Of a stretch of 64,000 bases of DNA, positions 26,397 to 34,885 are shown piece by piece. This DNA is from Lachnospiraceae bacterium (GTDB lineage Bacteria; Bacillota; Clostridia; Lachnospirales; Lachnospiraceae): positions 62,001 through 126,000 of the forward strand of contig JAUNGD010000002.1 of assembly GCA_030524705.1 (NCBI GenBank). Reading direction: 5' to 3'. Position 1 is the first letter of the stretch, and each line of letters starts with the position of its first letter. The translations under genes were made by a program, and so were the position numbers. The notes beneath the pieces were generated by a model. The model worked only from the letters and a program-made list of their open reading frames with translations. It was not told the origin of the DNA and did not search any database.

Positions 26397-26942
26397 ATGA
26401 ACAACAAAACAAAGAAACTGACGACAGCAGGTATGCTCTGCGCCGCCGCCTATATTGCGACGGCTGTGGGGCGTATTCCCCTTGTACTCTTTTTGAAGTA
26501 CGATCCCAAGGATGTCATGATTGCAATCGGCGGATGGATTTTCGGCCCGGGCACTTCGTTTTTTATCGCGCTGATCGTTTCCCTGGCAGAAATGTTTACG
26601 ATTAGTGAAACTGGTATCTGGGGCTTTTTGATGAATGTTATTTCAAGCTGTTCCTTTGCGTGTACTTCTGCATTTATTTACAGGAAACGCCGCCGGCCGT
26701 CGGGGGCTGTGACTGGACTTTTGTGCGGATGGGGGTGCATGGTCTTGGTAATGATGGTCTGGAACTATGTGATTGCGCCGTTTTACATGGGATATCCGAG
26801 AGAGGCAGTTGTAAAATTGCTGATCCCGGCATTTTTGCCCTTTAATCTGATAAAAGGAGGATTAAACGCGGCAATTACCATGATCCTGTATAAGCCTGTT
26901 GCAGCGGCTTTGCGGCGTTTCCATTTGATTAAGGCTGGGTAA
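26397..26942 (+). CDS. ribU: Riboflavin transporter, ECF S component
   Basis: A small hydrophobic protein of 181 residues with about six membrane helices, the substrate-binding part of an energy-coupling-factor importer. RibU features are the N-terminal TKKLTTAGMLCA helix, the LKYDPKDVMIAIGGWIFGP segment and the ISETGIWGFLMN region. It would work with EcfA/EcfT encoded elsewhere; none is in the window. The FMN riboswitch upstream supports riboflavin as substrate. ATG follows AGGAGG at 26383-26388. Confidence 0.95.
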   Translation: MNNKTKKLTTAGMLCAAAYIATAVGRIPLVLFLKYDPKDVMIAIGGWIFGPGTSFFIALIVSLAEMFTISETGIWGFLMNVISSCSFACTSAFIYRKRRRPSGAVTGLLCGWGCMVLVMMVWNYVIAPFYMGYPREAVVKLLIPAFLPFNLIKGGLNAAITMILYKPVAAALRRFHLIKAG

Positions 26943-27109
26943 ACCTAGCTACAGTTCACATCAACCATGGCACAGACCTCCTTCCAATAATTTCACATAA
27001 AATTTCCGTAATATCACTTGCGTTTCTTCTTCATTCCATGTAAACTATCTATAGAGTGATGGGATTTAGTGAACAACAAGATATAGTTTTAAAAAACGGG
27101 AGGGACGTA

Positions 27110-27718
27110 ATGCGTAAAAAATCGCATATTTCTCTGGCCATGTATCTGGTCAGGGAATTGAAGCTGGAGGGACTTGAAAAACACAAAAAAGCATTTTGCT
27201 TTGGTTCGATTCTTCCGGATCTGACTCCGAAGATGCTCGCATCACCCCACGAGTTCGAGACCACATACAGTGATATACAGGATTTTGTACGATATATTTT
27301 TACCGAGGGCATTGACGACGAGTGGAAGGAGCGGGTGCTCTGGCGCAGATTAGGGGTAGTGCTGCATTATATGGCGGATTACTTTACCTTCCCCCACAAT
27401 ACGTCCTTTGAGGGGAATCTCAAGGACCATTGTCTGTACGAGAGTGAGATGAAATATTGCCTGCGGGCCTATGTATGGACGCCGGAGGCAAACCGGATCT
27501 TCCGGGAGGCGGGCAGACGCGCCCAGGGAATCACCAGTCTGGAGGCGCTGTTTGCGTATGTGGAGTCATCGCACCGCAGATATATGAGGGCAGAGCACAG
27601 CGTGGAGGATGACTGTCGTCAGATTCTGTCGGTCTGTACTACGGTGTTTTTGGTGCTGGTGGAGATGGCCTATGCAGAAAATATGGTGGTGGAGACGCCG
27701 GGATACCGCTGTGCGTAG
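27110..27718 (+). CDS. Zinc-dependent phospholipase C family protein
   Basis: The 202-residue protein shows the pattern of clostridial zinc-dependent phospholipase C-like proteins: an early HISLAMYLVREL segment, FGSILPDL, and the metal motif GVVLHYMADYFTFPHN in mid-protein, followed by a Tyr/Glu-rich half. Conserved His and Asp suit a multi-zinc site. No signal peptide is seen, unlike secreted alpha-toxins, so an intracellular phosphodiesterase role is more likely; the substrate is unknown. ATG at 27110 follows GGGAGGG; an in-frame start at 27056 is possible but lacks a site. It stands alone between ribU and the SPFH operon. Confidence 0.82.
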   Translation: MRKKSHISLAMYLVRELKLEGLEKHKKAFCFGSILPDLTPKMLASPHEFETTYSDIQDFVRYIFTEGIDDEWKERVLWRRLGVVLHYMADYFTFPHNTSFEGNLKDHCLYESEMKYCLRAYVWTPEANRIFREAGRRAQGITSLEALFAYVESSHRRYMRAEHSVEDDCRQILSVCTTVFLVLVEMAYAENMVVETPGYRCA

Positions 27719-27752
27719 TAGAAATATAAATCTTAATATTTACAAAAACCGG

Positions 27753-27782
27753 TTGTAGACTATGGGGGATTTTTGGTATAAT
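27753..27782 (+). promoter_or_regulatory. Promoter of the SPFH operon
   Basis: TTGTAG (27753-27758), 18 bases, then TATAAT (27777-27782), about 100 bases upstream of the SPFH gene start. Confidence 0.65.
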
Positions 27783-27806
27783 CGGTGCAGAAAGCAGAGC
27801 AAAACG

Positions 27807-27835
27807 GGCCTGGAAAAGCAAAGCTTTTCCGGGTC
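27807..27835 (+). promoter_or_regulatory. Leader hairpin upstream of the SPFH gene
   Basis: GGCCTGGAAAAGC (27807-27819) pairs with GCTTTTCCGGGTC (27823-27835) over an AAA loop, 13 pairs with two G-T. It lies in the transcribed leader between the promoter and the gene. The following TGTGTTTATTT is a weak T run, so it could be an attenuator or an mRNA-stabilising stem. Confidence 0.6.
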
Positions 27836-27880
27836 TGTGTTTATTTCAGAAGAAATCATTAAAAATGTGGAGGTAGCATT

Positions 27881-29137
27881 ATGGGATTGATTAAAGCAGC
27901 CCTGGGCGCAGCGGGGGGAACGCTGGCGGACCAGTGGAAGGAGTATTTTTACTGTGACGCAATGGATTCGGATATTCTTGTGCAGCGGGGGAGAAAAAAG
28001 GTGTCCGGCCGCTCTGCCAATCGAAACGGGGACAGCAACATCATTACGGACGGTTCTGTGATCGCTGTGGCGGACGGCCAGTGTATGATGATCGTAGAGA
28101 ATGGAAAAGTAGTGGATGTGTGTGCAGAGCCCGGAGAATACACGTATGACAGTGGGTCGGAGCCCTCCGTTTTTGGCGGAAGCCTTGGCGAGGGAGTACG
28201 GAGAACCTTTGCACAGATCGGGAAAAGATTTACCTTTGGAGGCGAGGCAGCCGGAAACCAGAGAGTGTACTACTTTAATACAAAGGAGATCATGGGAAAT
28301 AAATACGGGACTCCGACTCCTGTTCCGTTCCGGGTTCTTGACCGGAACATCGGCCTGGACGTGGATATTTCCATCCGCTGCAACGGAGAGTACTCCTACC
28401 GGATCGCTGATCCGATTCTTTTCTACACGAACGTGTGCGGAAATGTGTCGGAGATTTACGGACGCTCGGAGATGGACAGCATGCTCAAAAGTGAGCTGCT
28501 GACGGCGCTGCAGCCGGCGTTTGCCAGAATATCCGAGATGGGGATACGGTATAGTGCGCTGCCGGGACACACGATGGAGCTGTCCGATGTGTTAAACGAT
28601 GTGTTGTCAAAGAAGTGGAAGGAGCTTCGCGGTATCGTGATCGCTTCCTTTGGGGTGAATTCCGTGTCGGCCTCAAAGGAGGATGAGGATATGATCAAGC
28701 AGATGCAGAAAAGCGCCGTGATGCGAGACCCGTCCATGGCGGCTGCCACACTGGTGGGAGCCCAGGGGGATGCGATGCGCTCAGCCGCCGCTAACTCAGC
28801 CGGAGCCATGACCGGATTTATGGGGATGGGAATGGCCGGAAATCTGGGAGGCATGAATGCCCAGGAGCTGTTTGCCATGGGGCAGAAGCAGTCCTCAAAT
28901 GCGGCCGGGCAGTGGAGATGTGCCTGCGGAGCGGTAAACACAGGCAAATTCTGTCAGGAATGCGGGGCAAGGAAGCCGGAGGAAAATACGTGGAAATGTG
29001 CCTGCGGCGCAGTAAATACAGGGAAATTCTGTTCTGAGTGCGGTGCGGCCAGACCGGAGCCGGAGGGATGGAAATGTGCCTGCGGAGCGGTGAATACAGG
29101 AAGATTCTGCTCAGAATGCGGTGCAAAGCGTCCGTGA
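27881..29137 (+). CDS. SPFH (band 7)-domain protein with three C-terminal zinc ribbons, YdjI-like
   Basis: A 418-residue protein. The first 290 residues carry an SPFH-like core (DILVQRG, SVIAVADGQCMMIVENGKVV, PVPFRVLDRNIGLDVDISIRCNG), as in the YdjI/virion-core-like family. A Met/Gly/Ala-rich linker (about 290-343) follows. The end has three near-identical zinc ribbons of pattern CxCGAVNTGxFCxECG at about 345-366, 371-392 and 397-418, repeated every 26 residues. The two genes downstream encode the partners of Bacillus ydjG and ydjH, an operon linked there to cell-envelope stress. A membrane-surface scaffold is the likely role. There is no signal peptide. Confidence 0.88.
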   Translation: MGLIKAALGAAGGTLADQWKEYFYCDAMDSDILVQRGRKKVSGRSANRNGDSNIITDGSVIAVADGQCMMIVENGKVVDVCAEPGEYTYDSGSEPSVFGGSLGEGVRRTFAQIGKRFTFGGEAAGNQRVYYFNTKEIMGNKYGTPTPVPFRVLDRNIGLDVDISIRCNGEYSYRIADPILFYTNVCGNVSEIYGRSEMDSMLKSELLTALQPAFARISEMGIRYSALPGHTMELSDVLNDVLSKKWKELRGIVIASFGVNSVSASKEDEDMIKQMQKSAVMRDPSMAAATLVGAQGDAMRSAAANSAGAMTGFMGMGMAGNLGGMNAQELFAMGQKQSSNAAGQWRCACGAVNTGKFCQECGARKPEENTWKCACGAVNTGKFCSECGAARPEPEGWKCACGAVNTGRFCSECGAKRP

Positions 29138-29186
29138 GCACGTTTTTTGGAGAGCCCTTGCGGTAAAAATGTGATGGAGGCTTGTG

Positions 29187-30269
29187 ATGGCAGATATTTT
29201 GGAATATAAGTGTCCCTGCTGCGGCGGTGCGATTGCCTTTGACAGCAGGATTCAGAAAATGAAATGTCCGTACTGCGACACGGAGTTTGAGATGGATACT
29301 CTGAAGGAGTTCGAGGAGGAGTATCTGGATCGGGACGGCGATCCGCAGTGGGACGGAGACCGTGTGAAGCAGACCCGGCAGGAGATGGGGGACGAGGGCG
29401 GCAGCCTGGTTTCTTACATCTGCGAGTCCTGCGGCGGGGAGATCATCGGGGATCAGAATATGGCCTCATCGAGCTGTCCTTACTGCGGCAGCCCGGTGAT
29501 TGTGATGAAGAAGCTGAGCGGCATGCTGAGGCCCGACGCGGTCATTCCCTTCAAGCTGGATAAAAAACAGGCAGAGGATCGTCTGAGAGATCATCTGAAG
29601 GGGAAGATCCTGCTTCCTTCTATGTTCAAATCAGAAAACAGGATCAAGGAAATCAAGGGCGTTTACGTGCCGTTTTGGCTGTATGACTGTGAGGCACAGG
29701 CGGAGATACGGTGCAGGGCCACGAGAATACATAGCTGGGAGACGCCGGACTACCATTATACGGAGACACAGCATTTTCTGGTGAGCCGGGGAGGAGATAT
29801 CGGCTTTGACAAGGTGCCGGTGGATGCCTCCGTCAAGATGGATGATGCGCTGATGCAGTCGATCGAACCCTTTGATTACACAGAAGCCGTGGATTTTCAG
29901 ACGGCATATCTGGCGGGCTATCTGGCGGATAAGTATGACCAGTCCTCCTCTGAGTGTGCGGTTTGCGCCAATCAGCGTGTGCGCCAGAGTACGGTGAACT
30001 CCTTTATGAGTACCATGCTGGGCTATGCGACCTGTGTTCCTGAGCATACAGATATCCGGCTGAAGCAGGGAAAGATCACATACGCGCTGCTTCCGGTATG
30101 GATCCTGAATACAATGTACAAGGGAGAGCTTTATACCTTCGCGATGAACGGCCAGACCGGGAAATTCGTCGGGAATCTCCCTGCGGATAAGGGCAAGGCG
30201 TTTGGCATAGCAGGGGGCGTGTTTGCAGGCGTATTCCTGCTGACGCTGCTGATTACGATGCTGTTTTAG
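29187..30269 (+). CDS. TFIIB-type zinc-ribbon membrane protein, YdjG-like
   Basis: A 360-residue protein with two zinc ribbons at the N terminus: CPCCGG...CPYC (residues about 7-30) and CESCGG...CPYCGSP (about 80-105). A Lys-rich middle follows (FKLDKKQAEDRLRDHLKGK), then a domain with VYVPFWLYDCEA, and a single C-terminal membrane helix (GVFAGVFLLTLLITML). That architecture matches YdjG-type proteins found beside SPFH and TPM genes. ATG at 29187 has GGAGG six bases upstream; GTG at 29184 is the alternative. It would be membrane-anchored with its ribbons in the cytosol. Confidence 0.88.
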   Translation: MADILEYKCPCCGGAIAFDSRIQKMKCPYCDTEFEMDTLKEFEEEYLDRDGDPQWDGDRVKQTRQEMGDEGGSLVSYICESCGGEIIGDQNMASSSCPYCGSPVIVMKKLSGMLRPDAVIPFKLDKKQAEDRLRDHLKGKILLPSMFKSENRIKEIKGVYVPFWLYDCEAQAEIRCRATRIHSWETPDYHYTETQHFLVSRGGDIGFDKVPVDASVKMDDALMQSIEPFDYTEAVDFQTAYLAGYLADKYDQSSSECAVCANQRVRQSTVNSFMSTMLGYATCVPEHTDIRLKQGKITYALLPVWILNTMYKGELYTFAMNGQTGKFVGNLPADKGKAFGIAGGVFAGVFLLTLLITMLF

Positions 30270-30281
30270 GAGGGACGGAGG

Positions 30282-31109
30282 ATGACAAGACAAAAAAGAA
30301 AGCTGTTTTCAGGTCTGCTTTTCGTTCTGACTGCCTGGATGATGCTGTGCACGGGAATGACGGCCTCTGCCGCCAATACACAGAAAATCGTGGATATGGC
30401 GGATCTGCTGGAGGAGGAAGAGGAAGAGAAGCTGCAGAAACAGCTGTCAGGGATTGCGGAAAAATATCAGTGCGATGTGGCGGTGGTCACGACGGATTCC
30501 TGCGGCGGCAAAAGCCCGCAGGATTATACGGATGACTATTATGAAGAAAACGGATACGGATACGGGGCCGATTACGACGGTATTATGCTGATGGTCAGCA
30601 TGGGTGAGCGGAAGTTCCATCTTGCCACTCAGGGAAAGGCCATTGATATATTTACCGGATACGGCCTGCAAAAAATAGATGACCTGATTTCCGGCAAGCT
30701 CTCTGACGGGAAATACTATGCGGCATTTAAGAAATTCGGAGATCTGACGGAGGAATTTATTCTTGAAGCAGAGAAGGGAACGCCCTTTGACGTCCGCCAT
30801 GAATATAAGGAGCGTATGGGGATCGGCCCGCGTCTGCTGATCGCTTTGGCAGCCGGACTCCTCGTGGCCGGGACTGTTCTGTTTGTGCTGCTCCGGCAGC
30901 TGAAATCGGTGGGAATAGAAAAAACTGCCCAGGAATATGTACGGGAGGGCAGCTTCCGGGTGACCCGTCAGAGAGACATTTTTCTTTATCGTACAGTTTC
31001 AAAGATGAAAAAAGAAAAGCCGGAGAGCGGCGGAGGCGGAGGGGGCGGTTCCATGACCCATACGACCTCCGGCGGCAGAAATGCCGGCGGGCATACAGGA
31101 TCGTTTTAA
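30282..31109 (+). CDS. TPM-domain membrane protein, YdjH/YgcG-like
   Basis: A 275-residue protein with an N-terminal signal peptide (about 1-30, ending TASA), a TPM domain (about 33-150) with VVDMADLLEEEE-like opening IVDMADLLEEEEEEK, the YTDDYYEENGYGYG segment and DGIMLMVSMGERKFHLATQG, one membrane helix near 180-200, and a basic then Gly-rich tail with seven consecutive glycines. TPM domains sit outside the membrane and are tied to envelope or thylakoid maintenance. Encoded 12 bases after the zinc-ribbon partner, it completes the three-gene operon. Confidence 0.88.
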   Translation: MTRQKRKLFSGLLFVLTAWMMLCTGMTASAANTQKIVDMADLLEEEEEEKLQKQLSGIAEKYQCDVAVVTTDSCGGKSPQDYTDDYYEENGYGYGADYDGIMLMVSMGERKFHLATQGKAIDIFTGYGLQKIDDLISGKLSDGKYYAAFKKFGDLTEEFILEAEKGTPFDVRHEYKERMGIGPRLLIALAAGLLVAGTVLFVLLRQLKSVGIEKTAQEYVREGSFRVTRQRDIFLYRTVSKMKKEKPESGGGGGGGSMTHTTSGGRNAGGHTGSF

Positions 31110-31114
31110 TAGCG

Positions 31115-31144
31115 CTGGGTGATACTGTTTTTAGTATCACCCAG
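31115..31144. terminator. Bidirectional terminator between TPM gene and nagA
   Basis: CTGGGTGATACT (31115-31126) and AGTATCACCCAG (31133-31144) form a perfect 12-base-pair stem with a GTTTTT loop between convergent genes. T runs on either side are weak. Confidence 0.75.
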
Positions 31145-31177
31145 TATTGTGTAATATATGGTTATAAGATCCGGCTG

Positions 31178-32320
31178 CTATGCCTGTGCTTTTCCCCTGT
31201 GAAGGATCTGTGTGATCTTCAGTTCCTGATCCAGCAATACGATATTTGCATATTTGCCGGGAGTCAGGGTACCGTAGTCATTGGACATACCGATGGCCCG
31301 GGCGGGATTGACTGCGGCGCATTTAATGGCGCTGGCCAGGGGGATTCCCATTTTTTGGACTGCCGTGCGTACGCAGTCCATCAGATTGGTGACGGAGCCG
31401 GCAAGAGTTCCGTCCTCGAGAAGAGCAAAGCTGCCCTTTACGATCACCTTCTGTCCGCCCAGGTCGTATTCTCCGTCCTCCATACCTGCGGCCCGCATGC
31501 TGTCGCTGATCATGATAATGCGGTCGTCTCCGAATATTTTGAAGGTGGTGCGCACCACCGCCGGATGGATGTGGACTCCGTCGCAGATCAGCTCTACCAT
31601 ACAGTTTTCATCGTCCGCTGCGGCGCCGATGGGGCCGGGGGCGCGGTGCGTGAAGGGCGGCATGGCGTTGTACAGGTGCGTCAGCTCGCTGGCGCCGCAG
31701 GAGAGGGCCTCCTTGGCGGTCTCATAATCCGCAGTAGTGTGGGCAAGAGAGATATTGATCTTTCCTGCATTTTCTTTTATGAATTCCATGGCGCCTTCTG
31801 TTTCAGGCGCCACTACCACGGTACGGATCTTATTTCCGGAAATATCCTGCAGGCGGTTCAGCATACCGGTGTCTGCGGGATGAATATATTTCTCGTTCTG
31901 CGCTCCCTTTTTGGCGGTGCTGATAAAGGGGCCTTCCATATACAGCCCGCAGAAATCCGCGCCGTTCTCGCATGTAAAATCCTTTGCGGCCTCACAGATC
32001 GCTGAAAGCACCTCCTCGGACATCGTCATAGTAGCTGGGGTGATGGAGGTCACGCCCTGGCTCAGCTCATAGGAAGCTATCGTGCGGAAAGCGTCTGCTG
32101 TACCGTCGCAGCAGTCGGCCCCCATACATCCGTGAAAATGGATATCTGTCAGCCCGGGGATCACGTATGTATTCTGAGCGTCCAGGACGCATTCATCACC
32201 GGGCAGACCAGCGTATTCCGTCTCCGATACGATCCGCTCACCGGAGATATAGAGAGTTCCCGGTGCAAAGCTTCCTTCTTCCTGGAAGATCTGGCCGTTT
32301 ATAATCCGTTGTTTATTCAT
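31178..32320 (-). CDS. nagA: N-acetylglucosamine-6-phosphate deacetylase
   Basis: Removes acetate from GlcNAc-6-phosphate to give glucosamine-6-phosphate for NagB. The 380-residue amidohydrolase has the metal motif HFHGCMGAD after the first strand, the EGPFISTAKKGAQN segment typical of NagA, the His residues in ISLAHTTADYE and THLYNAM, and the DSMRAAGMEDG catalytic-Asp loop. Its ATG follows AGAGG. It is 21 bases after nagB on the same strand, so nagBA is an operon for amino-sugar catabolism. Confidence 0.97.
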   Translation of the reverse strand: MNKQRIINGQIFQEEGSFAPGTLYISGERIVSETEYAGLPGDECVLDAQNTYVIPGLTDIHFHGCMGADCCDGTADAFRTIASYELSQGVTSITPATMTMSEEVLSAICEAAKDFTCENGADFCGLYMEGPFISTAKKGAQNEKYIHPADTGMLNRLQDISGNKIRTVVVAPETEGAMEFIKENAGKINISLAHTTADYETAKEALSCGASELTHLYNAMPPFTHRAPGPIGAAADDENCMVELICDGVHIHPAVVRTTFKIFGDDRIIMISDSMRAAGMEDGEYDLGGQKVIVKGSFALLEDGTLAGSVTNLMDCVRTAVQKMGIPLASAIKCAAVNPARAIGMSNDYGTLTPGKYANIVLLDQELKITQILHRGKAQA

Positions 32321-32341
32321 ACGCGTAAAACCTCTGTATAT

Positions 32342-33079
32342 TTAAATAAGATCTGTACATTTTGACAGAGCGGCTTCATCGGCTACGACGGAAACGTCAT
32401 TGTGGAGCTGCAGAATAGATGCCGTAACCTGGGGCGTAATCGGGCCGAAGAAAGCTTCTCTTACAATATCTGCTTTATCTTCACCGGAAATAAGAACCAG
32501 AATCTTGTGGGCAGACATGATCGTCTTGATACCCATGGTGTACGCCTGGCGCGGTACGTCGTTCTCAGACAGGAAGAATCTCATGTTTGCTTTGATGGTA
32601 CGCTCAGAAAGCGTTACGCAGTGGGTCTCCTTTTCAAATGCGATGCCCGGCTCGTTAAAACCGATATGTCCGTTGTGGCCGAGGCCCAGGAGCTGGAGAT
32701 CTACGCCGCCGACAGAATGGATGATCTCATTGTACTTTTTGCAGGCTTTATCACTGTCAGCTTCCGTGCCGTCCGGGAGGAAAGTTCTGCTCTTATCGAT
32801 GTTTACCTTGCTGAACAGGTTTTCATTCATGAAGTAGTAGTAGCTCTGCTCGTTATCCTTTGGCAGGCCTTTGTATTCATCAAGATTGACTGTGGTAACT
32901 TTGGAGAAATCGAGATCTCCTTTGTTGTACCATTCTACCAGCTGCTTGTATGTTCCAATGGGGGTAGAACCGGTAGCGAGACCGAGAACGCAGTCAGGCT
33001 TCATGATCACCTGGGCAGAGATGATATTCGCAGCTTTGCGGCTCATATCGTTGTAATCCTTTGCTTTGTAAAATTTCAT
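32342..33079 (-). CDS. nagB: Glucosamine-6-phosphate deaminase
   Basis: Converts glucosamine-6-phosphate to fructose-6-phosphate and ammonia, directing amino sugars into glycolysis. At 245 residues it has the family length and motifs: GLATGSTPIGTY phosphate loop, TVNLDEYKGL, and LGLGHNGHIGFNEPG with the catalytic His/Glu. I take ATG at 33079, giving MKFYKAKDY and preceded by GGAGGTG; an in-frame start five codons earlier has no site. It is first in the nagBA operon. Confidence 0.97.
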   Translation of the reverse strand: MKFYKAKDYNDMSRKAANIISAQVIMKPDCVLGLATGSTPIGTYKQLVEWYNKGDLDFSKVTTVNLDEYKGLPKDNEQSYYYFMNENLFSKVNIDKSRTFLPDGTEADSDKACKKYNEIIHSVGGVDLQLLGLGHNGHIGFNEPGIAFEKETHCVTLSERTIKANMRFFLSENDVPRQAYTMGIKTIMSAHKILVLISGEDKADIVREAFFGPITPQVTASILQLHNDVSVVADEAALSKCTDLI

Positions 33080-33128
33080 AAAAAGCACCTCCAATATTGT
33101 TATTATAGTGTGTTATTTCCATAAAGCT

Positions 33129-33157
33129 ACTATAGCATATTGCATATTTTGTTTCAA
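33129..33157 (-). promoter_or_regulatory. Promoter of nagBA
   Basis: On the minus strand TTGAAA (33157-33152), 17 bases, TATAGT (33134-33129), about 50 bases upstream of the nagB ATG. No obvious GntR-type palindrome was recognised. Confidence 0.75.
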
Positions 33158-33295
33158 TAGACGAATAGTGCGAAAATTTGTACAAATAGATTCTGAAAGT
33201 AATTGCAGGAGGGAGCAAAAAATACTCACTTCACTGGCTCTTTGGTCTGATAGCGGATGATAGCTTTGCTGTCCGATAAAAGGAAAGTGTAAACA

Positions 33296-34570
33296 CTATA
33301 AATCACGAATATCCTTCCGCTGATAAAAAGCGAAGCTGAACAAAGAACCTAATATTCCGGTGCATAAGAACATTACGGCCATGCCGCTTCCGGCCCCTTC
33401 ACCAACCAGTTTCTGTAAAAACTGCGTAATCGGGTTTTGCGTAAGCATGAAGGGTTCAAACACATAATCCGCCAATAAACCGCCAAGCAGAATTCCTAAG
33501 GGGATACTGCTGAACTGAACGGCATTTCTTACTGCAAAAATTCTTCCCTTCATATCTTCTGGAGTATTTCGATATAAAATTACCAACTGTCCCGTATTGA
33601 TAAACGGAATCGGTAAGCTTGCTGCCAGACCGGCAAGCGACCAGACAAATCTGTTTCTACCCAATCCCATCATGATGTCTCCCAGCAGGAAAGATAACAT
33701 TGCTGAAATATAAATCATCTTTGCACTGTTTGCTTTCACTTTTCCAGAAGAAACAATGAGCCCGCCTACGATTCCTCCGATTCCCATTACTGCGTTTACG
33801 ATACCGAGGGTAACGCTGTCGTTTGCACTTCTTGAAAGAATCATCGGTGACAGGATATTCTCGTAGGTCAATCGAGAAAAGAAGCTCAAAACCGCCATTG
33901 TCATGATGACAAGGAAAATTCCGTTGTTCTGTCTGAGGTACTGAAAACCCTCTTTGCACCCGGTCAATACGGACTTCTTTTCAGCTTTTTGCGGGATATC
34001 ATCAGGGATTTTCAACACAAAAAGCAATATCAGAAAAGCAAACAGAAAACTCGACAGATCAACTGCCAAAATCAGTTTCAGACCGCCCCACGCAAATAAA
34101 GAGGCGGCAAATACCGGAGACAAAACGGCAACAAGATTATCGGAAAAGGAATTCATTCCGCTTACCTGCTCCAGCTTTTCTTTCGGCACCACTTTTCCAA
34201 GCGCAATATCCGACGCTGGATCCTGAAAAGCACCTGTAAGACCAATGATTAAATTTACCAGATAAATATGCCATATCTGCAGGGCATTTCCGATGCTTAA
34301 GCAAAGAACTGCCAGAGAACAAACTGCAGCGATACTATCCGATACCAACATAATCTTCTTCTTGCTATGGTTATCAACAAAAGCTCCAACAAACAAGCTC
34401 AGGATAATGTAAGGAAGGTAGTTAAAAAATGTCATAAGCGAAACTGTCATTGCAGTTCCTTTTTGCGTATATGCCCACAGAATCAATGCAAAGGCCGTCA
34501 TAGAGCTGCCAAGCTGTGACAACGCCTGACTAAGCCAAAATATGATATATCTTTTAAAATTACGATTCAT
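33296..34570 (-). CDS. MFS transporter, Mef-like efflux family
   Basis: A 424-residue membrane protein with about twelve helices. Its layout resembles macrolide-efflux (Mef) and related MFS exporters: N-terminal WLSQALSQLGSSMTAFAL, a motif-A-like loop GAFVDNHSKKKIM after helix 2, and GAFQDPASDIALGKVVPKE after helix 4. Base composition is AT-richer than the neighbouring nag and ABC-F genes, consistent with acquisition. AAGGAGAG precedes the ATG. A short leader reading frame with overlapping hairpins lies upstream (34626-34724), as in inducible antibiotic-resistance genes, so drug-triggered expression is plausible. The substrate is not known. Confidence 0.88.
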   Translation of the reverse strand: MNRNFKRYIIFWLSQALSQLGSSMTAFALILWAYTQKGTAMTVSLMTFFNYLPYIILSLFVGAFVDNHSKKKIMLVSDSIAAVCSLAVLCLSIGNALQIWHIYLVNLIIGLTGAFQDPASDIALGKVVPKEKLEQVSGMNSFSDNLVAVLSPVFAASLFAWGGLKLILAVDLSSFLFAFLILLFVLKIPDDIPQKAEKKSVLTGCKEGFQYLRQNNGIFLVIMTMAVLSFFSRLTYENILSPMILSRSANDSVTLGIVNAVMGIGGIVGGLIVSSGKVKANSAKMIYISAMLSFLLGDIMMGLGRNRFVWSLAGLAASLPIPFINTGQLVILYRNTPEDMKGRIFAVRNAVQFSSIPLGILLGGLLADYVFEPFMLTQNPITQFLQKLVGEGAGSGMAVMFLCTGILGSLFSFAFYQRKDIRDL

Positions 34571-34625
34571 TGAATTTCTCTCCTTATAGATTAGCTAAAA
34601 TATTCTATAAGTGCAAAATCCAATG

Positions 34626-34689
34626 TGGACGATTATATTCCATTCATCTCTGTGCAAGCATCGTCCAGTCACCAGATCCTGCACAGAGA
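34626..34689 (-). promoter_or_regulatory. Mutually exclusive hairpins in the MFS leader
   Basis: TCTCTGTGCA (34647-34656) and TGCACAGAGA (34680-34689) form a perfect 10-base-pair stem. TGGACGAT (34626-34633) and ATCGTCCA (34660-34667) form a second, 8-base-pair stem. One strand of the second lies in the loop of the first and the other outside it, so the two cannot form together as ordinary hairpins. This suits an attenuator controlled by ribosome position on the leader peptide. Confidence 0.6.
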
Positions 34690-34724
34690 ACGACATTTAG
34701 AAAAATCTTCATGTGGCACAACAT
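34644..34724 (-). CDS. Putative 26-residue leader peptide of the MFS gene
   Basis: An ATG at 34724 begins a 26-codon frame (MLCHMKIFLN..., ending LAQR then TGA) preceded by AAAGGGGTGAT, a good ribosome site. The frame runs through both strands of the hairpin at 34647-34689. Its place 73 bases upstream of the efflux gene and its short length are what ribosome-mediated attenuation leaders look like. No homologue is known to me. Confidence 0.55.
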   Translation of the reverse strand: MLCHMKIFLNVVLCAGSGDWTMLAQR

Positions 34725-34810
34725 GATATCACCCCTTTTCTCTATGTTATTTCCAAAGTGATGATTTGAATTTCCCTGCAATTCAATCACTCTGGCTGAT
34801 TATAAAGCTG

Positions 34811-34846
34811 AAGGGAGAAACTGCTTCTTTACGCAGCCTCTCCCTT
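34811..34846 (-). terminator. Hairpin downstream of the ABC-F gene
   Basis: AAGGGAGA (34811-34818) and TCTCCCTT (34839-34846), with CTGC/GCAG inside, form a stem 40 bases after the ABC-F stop on its strand. The T run is poor, so efficiency is uncertain. Confidence 0.55.
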
Positions 34847-34885
34847 GACTGTATCATTTATTTCGCATGGCTCGCAGCTTTCGTG

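Noticed and set aside
34571..34765. Small plus-strand frame (about 63 codons) upstream of the MFS gene.
   Set aside because: No ribosome site, unusual composition, and it overlaps the minus-strand leader peptide and its hairpins, which explain the sequence better.
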